64,000 nucleotides of DNA. Origin: DASQFQ01 sp038238015 (GTDB taxonomy: Bacteria > Actinomycetota > Thermoleophilia > Solirubrobacterales > Solirubrobacteraceae). The position numbers were made by a program, and so were the translations under genes. The notes beneath the pieces were generated by a model that saw only the letters and a program-made list of their open reading frames with translations, did no database searches and had not been told where the DNA came from. This document shows positions 60,332 through 64,000 of this stretch, in pieces. Each line of letters starts with the position of its first letter. The stretch's first letter is position 1. Location: positions 1 through 64,000 of the forward strand of contig JBBRYA010000002.1 in the NCBI GenBank assembly GCA_038238015.1. Direction: 5' to 3'.

Positions 60332-60757
60332 ATGTTCGTGCTCGTGGTGGGATCCGGGCGGGTGGGCTCCTCCGTGGCTACGGCGGCGCTTCGTGCCGGG
60401 CATGACGTGTCCGTCCTGGACGAGGACCCGTTGTCGCACGAGCGCCTCGACGTCGAGCTCGGCCAGGGCTGGGAGGAGGCCGGCGGGCGCTTCACGATCG
60501 GCACGGCGCTCGAGACCGACGCGCTGGTCGGGGCCGGCATCGAGGACGCCGACGTCTTCATCGCCTCCACCAACGGCGACAACACCAACCTCGTGGTCTC
60601 CCAGATCGCCCAGCGCCGCTTCGACGTGCCCAGGGTGATCGCCCGCGTGCTCGACCCGCGGCGTGCGGCGTGGTACGCCGAGCAGGGGCTGCAGACGATC
60701 TGCCCGACCCAGATCGCGATCGACCAGCTGACCGTAGCCGCGTTCCAGGACCAGTAG
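60332..60757 (+). CDS. TrkA/RCK N-domain potassium regulatory protein (CeoB-like)
   Basis: A 141-residue protein consisting of an NAD(H)/nucleotide-binding RCK N-domain: FVLVVGSGRVGSSVATAALRAGHDVSVLDED, FTIGTALETDALVGAGIEDADVFIAST and NLVVSQIAQRRFDVPRVIARV. It lacks the RCK C-domain, like mycobacterial CeoB. It should gate or regulate a K+ transporter, presumably the APC permeases upstream. It is immediately followed, without a gap, by the second TrkA gene. Confidence 0.88.
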   Translation: MFVLVVGSGRVGSSVATAALRAGHDVSVLDEDPLSHERLDVELGQGWEEAGGRFTIGTALETDALVGAGIEDADVFIASTNGDNTNLVVSQIAQRRFDVPRVIARVLDPRRAAWYAEQGLQTICPTQIAIDQLTVAAFQDQ

Positions 60758-61441
60758 GTGGCCGGGCTCTACGTCATCATCGCCGGCGCGGGAAAGGTCG
60801 GCTGGAACCTCGCGCGGGAGCTGATCGAGCGCGGCAACGAGGTCACGGTCATCGAGCAGGAGCGCCGCCGCTACCTGAACGTCGAGCAGGAGCTCGAGCA
60901 CGCGGTGCAGTACGGCGACGCGACCGAGCTGTGGGTGCTCGAGCGCGCCGGCATCCAGCGCGCCGGGCTCGTGGTGGCGGTCACCGGTGACGACGAGGAC
61001 AACCTCCTGATCTGCCAGGTCGCCAAGGAGAAGTACCTCTGCGAGCGGATCATCGCCCGCGTGAACAACCCCCGGAACCTCGAGCACTTCAAGCTCCTGG
61101 GCATCCAACCCGCGGTGTCGGCAACCGACCTGATCCTGCGCCTGATCGAGCACGAGGTGCCGCGCTACGGGCTGGTGCACCTGCTCGACCTGCCCGAAGA
61201 GCGCCTGGAGATCATCGAGCTCGTCGTCTCCGACAAGGCGCCGGCTGCGGGGCGCCCGGTCGTAGAGCTCGAGATGCCCGAGGGCTCGCTCGTGATCTCC
61301 GTGCTGCGCAACGGCAGCGGCTTCGTCCCCACGGCCGACACGGTCGTCGAGGCCGGTGACGAGGTGCTGATCGTGCTCGACCCGGGGCTGGAGGAGGCGA
61401 TCACAGGCCAGTTCGTGGTCGACTCCGACGGGCGTGGCTGA
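60758..61441 (+). CDS. TrkA/RCK potassium regulatory protein with C-domain (CeoC-like)
   Basis: A 227-residue protein: RCK N-domain (LYVIIAGAGKVGWNLARELIERGNEVTVIEQE; GDATELWVLERAGIQRAGLVVAVTGDDEDNLLICQVAK) and RCK C-domain (about 140-220, LPEERLEIIELVVSDKAPAAGRPVVELEMPEGSLVISVLRNG). The C-domain may bind a regulatory ligand such as a cyclic dinucleotide. The GTG directly follows the previous stop. Together with the single-domain partner it probably forms the regulatory ring of the K+ transporter. Confidence 0.88.
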   Translation: MAGLYVIIAGAGKVGWNLARELIERGNEVTVIEQERRRYLNVEQELEHAVQYGDATELWVLERAGIQRAGLVVAVTGDDEDNLLICQVAKEKYLCERIIARVNNPRNLEHFKLLGIQPAVSATDLILRLIEHEVPRYGLVHLLDLPEERLEIIELVVSDKAPAAGRPVVELEMPEGSLVISVLRNGSGFVPTADTVVEAGDEVLIVLDPGLEEAITGQFVVDSDGRG

Positions 61442-62609
61442 GCGCCGCGTCGACCACCTGATCGTCGGCGGGGGCGCGGCGGGGGCTGCCTGCGCCGAGG
61501 AGCTGCGCGCGAGCGATGGCGCCGCGTCGATCCTGCTCGTGGGGCGCGAGCCCGACGCCCCCTACGAGCGCCCGCCGGCCTCCAAGGGCTACCTGCGCGG
61601 GGAGTCAAGCCGCGAGGACGCGCTGCTGCAGCCGCCGGACTTCTGGGCGGCGCAGCGGATCGAGCTGCTCACGCGCACGAGCGTCATGAAGCTCGACACG
61701 GACGCGCGGACGGCCAGGCTCTCCACCAAGGAGGAGGTCGGCTACGGCTCGCTGCTGCTCGCCACCGGCGCCAACGTCCGGCGCCTGCGCGTGCCCGGCG
61801 CCGAGCTCGAGGGGATCCACTACCTGCGCGCGCTGGGCAACGCCGACGCGATCCGCGCCGACGCCGCGCAGGCCGAGCGCGTCGTACTGATCGGCGGCTC
61901 CTACATCGCGTGCGAGGTCGCCGCCTCGCTCACCGAGCTCGGAAAGCAGTGCACGCTCGTGATGCAGGAGGCGGCGCCGCTGTCGAGCGGCTTCGGCGCC
62001 ACGGCGGGCGCCTACTTCGCGGGCGTGCTCGCCGCCCACGGGGTCGAGTGCGTGACCTCCGACGGCCTGGCGCGCTTCGAGGGGGACGAGCGGGTCGGCC
62101 GCGTGGTGACCGAGGGCGGGCGCGAGCTCGACGCCGATATGGTCGTGATGGGCACGGGCGCGCAGCCCGACGTGATGCTCGCCCGCGCCGCCGGGCTCGA
62201 GCTGGGGGAGACCGGCGGCGTGCGCTGCGACGCCTCGCTGGCGACCTCGGCGCCCGGCGTCTGGGCCGCCGGGGACGTCTGCGAGTACGACTCGGTGCTG
62301 CACGGGCGCCGGCTTCGCGTCGAGCACTTCGAGGTCGCGCGCTCGCAGGGCCGCGCGGCGGCGCGGTCGATGCTCGGAGAGGGGCGGCCCTACGACGAGG
62401 TGCCCTACTTCTGGGCCGATCTCGCCGACTGGTGCACGCTCGAGTACGTGGGCCCGGCCGCGAGCTGGGACCAGGAGGAGCTACGCGGCTCCGTCGAGGC
62501 CGGCGAGTTCTCGATCTTCTACGGCAGCGAGGGCCACGTCGTCGCGGCGCTCAGCGTCGGGCGTCCCGAGGACCTCGACGAGGCGCGCAGGCTAATCGCG
62601 GGAGGGTGA
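61434..62609 (+). CDS. FAD-dependent NAD(P)H oxidoreductase (ferredoxin-reductase/AIF-like)
   Basis: A 391-residue flavoprotein. FAD-binding GxGxxG: DHLIVGGGAAGAACAEEL; the family motif YERPPASKGYL; NAD(P)-binding AERVVLIGGSYIACEVAASL; and the second FAD motif VWAAGDVCEYDSVLHGRRLRVEHFEVARSQG, with a C-terminal domain of about 70 residues. It resembles ferredoxin reductases of the BphA4/AIF group, but no ferredoxin gene is close. The GTG overlaps the end of the TrkA gene by 8 bp, so it belongs to the same operon. Its role with K+ transport is unclear. Confidence 0.88.
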   Translation: MAERRVDHLIVGGGAAGAACAEELRASDGAASILLVGREPDAPYERPPASKGYLRGESSREDALLQPPDFWAAQRIELLTRTSVMKLDTDARTARLSTKEEVGYGSLLLATGANVRRLRVPGAELEGIHYLRALGNADAIRADAAQAERVVLIGGSYIACEVAASLTELGKQCTLVMQEAAPLSSGFGATAGAYFAGVLAAHGVECVTSDGLARFEGDERVGRVVTEGGRELDADMVVMGTGAQPDVMLARAAGLELGETGGVRCDASLATSAPGVWAAGDVCEYDSVLHGRRLRVEHFEVARSQGRAAARSMLGEGRPYDEVPYFWADLADWCTLEYVGPAASWDQEELRGSVEAGEFSIFYGSEGHVVAALSVGRPEDLDEARRLIAGG

Positions 62610-62617
62610 GCGGAGCC

Positions 62618-63382
62618 CTACGCGCCGATCGGGCTGCGGCGCAGCGGGATCGCCGCGTAGTCCCCGCCGGCGATGCGCTCGCCGGTGGGCGGCTGGCCTC
62701 GCAGCACCCACCCGCCGTCGGGACGGCGGGTGATCTCCCCGCGGGCCATGAGCTGGCCGAGCGCGGTGGTGACCGAGGGGCGGCGGGCGCCGACCATGGC
62801 GGCGAGCGTGCGATGGGGGAGCCGCACGGAGACCAGCACGCCGCCGGGGACGACTCGGCCCCAGCGCTCGGCGAGCACCCAGAGCAGGGCGAGCAGCCGC
62901 TCGTCGACGCGGGTGAGGTGCGCGATCGCCTGCATGACCACCAGCCGCTCGGCGCGCCGGGCGGCACGGTCCATCAGCGTCGCGAAGACCTCGGGCCACT
63001 GAGCGAGCCGCACCGCGAGCGCCTGGTCGACGATCGCGATTCGCGCGGGCGTCGCGGCGCTCCAGTCGACGCTGCGGGGCAGCAGCTCCTCGGACTCCTC
63101 GTCGTCCCAGGCGCGCATCACGTCGCCGGGGCCGAGCAGCTCGGCGCAAGGGTGCGAGCCGACCGTCGCCTCACGGACCAGCAGCCCCTCCAGCACCAGC
63201 AGCCCGATCGGGACGCTGCCGCCCCGCAGCGAGCGCTGCGGCTCCCAGCGCCCGCGGGGGATGTCGACCGCCCGGGCGTAGAGCCGCTGCGCGGCCTCGC
63301 GGGCGCGCGGCGCGTCCAGCCCGCGAGCGAGGTCGGGGTCGGCGTCGAGGAGCTGAACTGAACCGAGGCTGATGTCTTGCAT
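62618..63382 (-). CDS. Crp/Fnr-family transcriptional regulator
   Basis: A 254-residue regulator: N-terminal cyclic-nucleotide-binding-like domain (about 40-150) and C-terminal winged HTH (about 165-230: LVSVRLPHRTLAAMVGARRPSVTTALGQLMARGEITRRPDGGWVL). The phosphate-binding cassette motif is not recognisable and no iron-sulfur cysteine cluster is seen, so the ligand is unknown. It converges on the oxidoreductase gene with an 8-bp gap. GAAGGG lies upstream of the ATG as a ribosome-binding site. Confidence 0.85.
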   Translation of the reverse strand: MQDISLGSVQLLDADPDLARGLDAPRAREAAQRLYARAVDIPRGRWEPQRSLRGGSVPIGLLVLEGLLVREATVGSHPCAELLGPGDVMRAWDDEESEELLPRSVDWSAATPARIAIVDQALAVRLAQWPEVFATLMDRAARRAERLVVMQAIAHLTRVDERLLALLWVLAERWGRVVPGGVLVSVRLPHRTLAAMVGARRPSVTTALGQLMARGEITRRPDGGWVLRGQPPTGERIAGGDYAAIPLRRSPIGA

Positions 63383-63506
63383 CCAGAATCCCTTCGGAGG
63401 CCAACGTAGCGCGGCCGGGTTCGGCCGCCCAGAGCCAGGATCCCCGTCCTAACCAGCTCTCAACACGCGAGCACGCCGGAGGTTGCGGCTATCGGCCGGA
63501 CTGTGA

Positions 63507-63577
63507 CTGCGGGGCAGGGACTCGAACCCCGATAACGGCCTCCAGAGGGCCGCGTCTTACCATTAGACGACCCCGCA
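63507..63577 (-). tRNA. tRNA-Gln (anticodon CTG)
   Basis: A 71-nt cloverleaf on the minus strand: acceptor stem TGCGGGG/CCCCGCA (63571-63577 with 63508-63514), D arm GTCT/AGAC, anticodon stem CGGCC/GGCCG with the 7-nt loop CTCTGGA (anticodon CTG, reading CAG), T arm with loop TTCGAGT, and discriminator G at 63507, as expected for tRNA-Gln. CCA is not encoded. Confidence 0.93.
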
Positions 63578-63610
63578 AGACGGCCGGAAGTGTATCGAGG
63601 GTCCGAGCGC

Positions 63611-64000
63611 TCAGCGGTAGATCGGGAGGGGCTGCGCGGTCCTCGCGTGGGCGAGGAGCGGGAGCCCGAGCTGCTCCTCCATCGTGCGCAGCAGCGAGTA
63701 GTGGTCGTAGGAGCCGCCGCTCACGACACCGGTCTTCACCTTGGAGCCGAGGGCGAGCAGCAGCGGGTTGGCGGGGTTCAGCGGCTTGTCCGCGCCCTCG
63801 TCCCACGTGATCAGGATCGTGCTGTCCGAGCCGTAGGCGGGGGAGGCCTGGATCTTGGGGACCTCGCGGGCGAGGAAGCGGTCGAACTGGCGCACGGGAT
63901 CCTTGGTGGCACACGGGTCGTGCCCGTTCTCGCAGTCGTTGGGGAGGATCACGTTCAGCGCGCCGAGCTTCCCTCTGCGCAGCGCCGCGTCCATCGTGCG
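63611..64000 (-). CDS. Phosphoesterase family protein (phospholipase C/acid phosphatase-like), C-terminal part
   Basis: The last 126-129 codons of a leftward gene whose 5' part lies beyond the window edge. The visible part contains VILPNDCENGHDPCAT, then STILITWDEGADKPL and GGSYDHYSLLRTMEEQLGLPLL, matching the C-terminal half of the PF04185 phosphoesterase family (alkaline-phosphatase fold; metal-site region WDEG). Such proteins are usually secreted. Internal ATGs, for example at 63994, are probably not the true start. Confidence 0.85.
   Translation of the reverse strand, partial: RTMDAALRRGKLGALNVILPNDCENGHDPCATKDPVRQFDRFLAREVPKIQASPAYGSDSTILITWDEGADKPLNPANPLLLALGSKVKTGVVSGGSYDHYSLLRTMEEQLGLPLLAHARTAQPLPIYR

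Overview
The window is a very GC-rich, gene-dense bacterial chromosome segment with short intergenic gaps, many GTG/TTG starts and many one-base-step (ATGA/GTGA) gene overlaps. The gene content (Rex next to a YbdK-type glutamate-cysteine ligase, a membrane pyrophosphatase, an RpoD-like alternative sigma factor, WYL and Lrp regulators, ceoB/ceoC-like TrkA pair, large secreted subtilases) suggests an actinobacterium, probably of the Thermoleophilia/Solirubrobacterales type. That placement is an inference, since no rRNA is present. I see no insertion sequence, prophage, CRISPR array or integron. The only obvious gene debris is a frameshifted DUF559 remnant at about 7.1-7.5 kb.

Layout. 0-7.1 kb is housekeeping: a LysM/lytic transglycosylase, a hexapeptide acyltransferase, a PiT phosphate transporter with its DUF47 partner, the pantothenate genes (DUF2520 Rossmann protein, panC, panB) and a type 4 uracil-DNA glycosylase. 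7.5-19.1 kb is the first envelope-glycan region (GNAT, one GT2, three GT4s, a GT-C-like membrane protein and an E1/RfbH-type sugar dehydrase). It encloses a translationally linked signalling unit: FecR-like protein, CHASE2-cyclase, cyclic-nucleotide-binding protein and a secreted glycoside-hydrolase-like protein. 19.2-26.7 kb is regulatory and transport: sigma factor, EamA exporter with divergent Lrp, DUF1003, a DrrAB-like ABC exporter with divergent WYL regulator, and an HD-GYP protein with a repeat tail. 26.7-41.0 kb is the second glycan region: two flippases, an O-antigen-ligase-like protein, acyltransferase 3, DUF2142, a methyltransferase, glycosyltransferases and two paralogous polytopic proteins of unknown family, ending with a small LPXTG protein.

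41.0-48.2 kb carries the tRNA t6A genes tsaE-tsaB-rimI-tsaD, then a subtilase-like protein that has lost most of its catalytic residues, a glutaredoxin-like protein, Rex, a glutamate-cysteine ligase-like enzyme and a DUF1844-like protein. 48.3-56.1 kb holds a K+-independent-type H+-pyrophosphatase, an AI-2E family protein and a 1483-residue secreted subtilase with FG-GAP repeats. 56.1-62.6 kb is a probable potassium-transport operon: two APC permeases with C-terminal USP domains, a tiny membrane protein between them, two TrkA/RCK proteins and a ferredoxin-reductase-like flavoprotein. A Crp/Fnr regulator, tRNA-Gln(CTG) and the C-terminal part of a phosphoesterase close the window.

A recurring signal is a TANNNT -10-like hexamer only 6-9 nt upstream of the start codon of first-in-operon genes, without a Shine-Dalgarno sequence, which points to widespread leaderless transcription. 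In one place the hexamer is symmetric and serves two divergent genes. The observations most worth a second look are the four-gene cyclic-nucleotide envelope unit, the pseudo-subtilase in the tsa operon, the shared symmetric -10 element, two probable CTG starts, and the terminator-like hairpin ahead of the pyrophosphatase gene.
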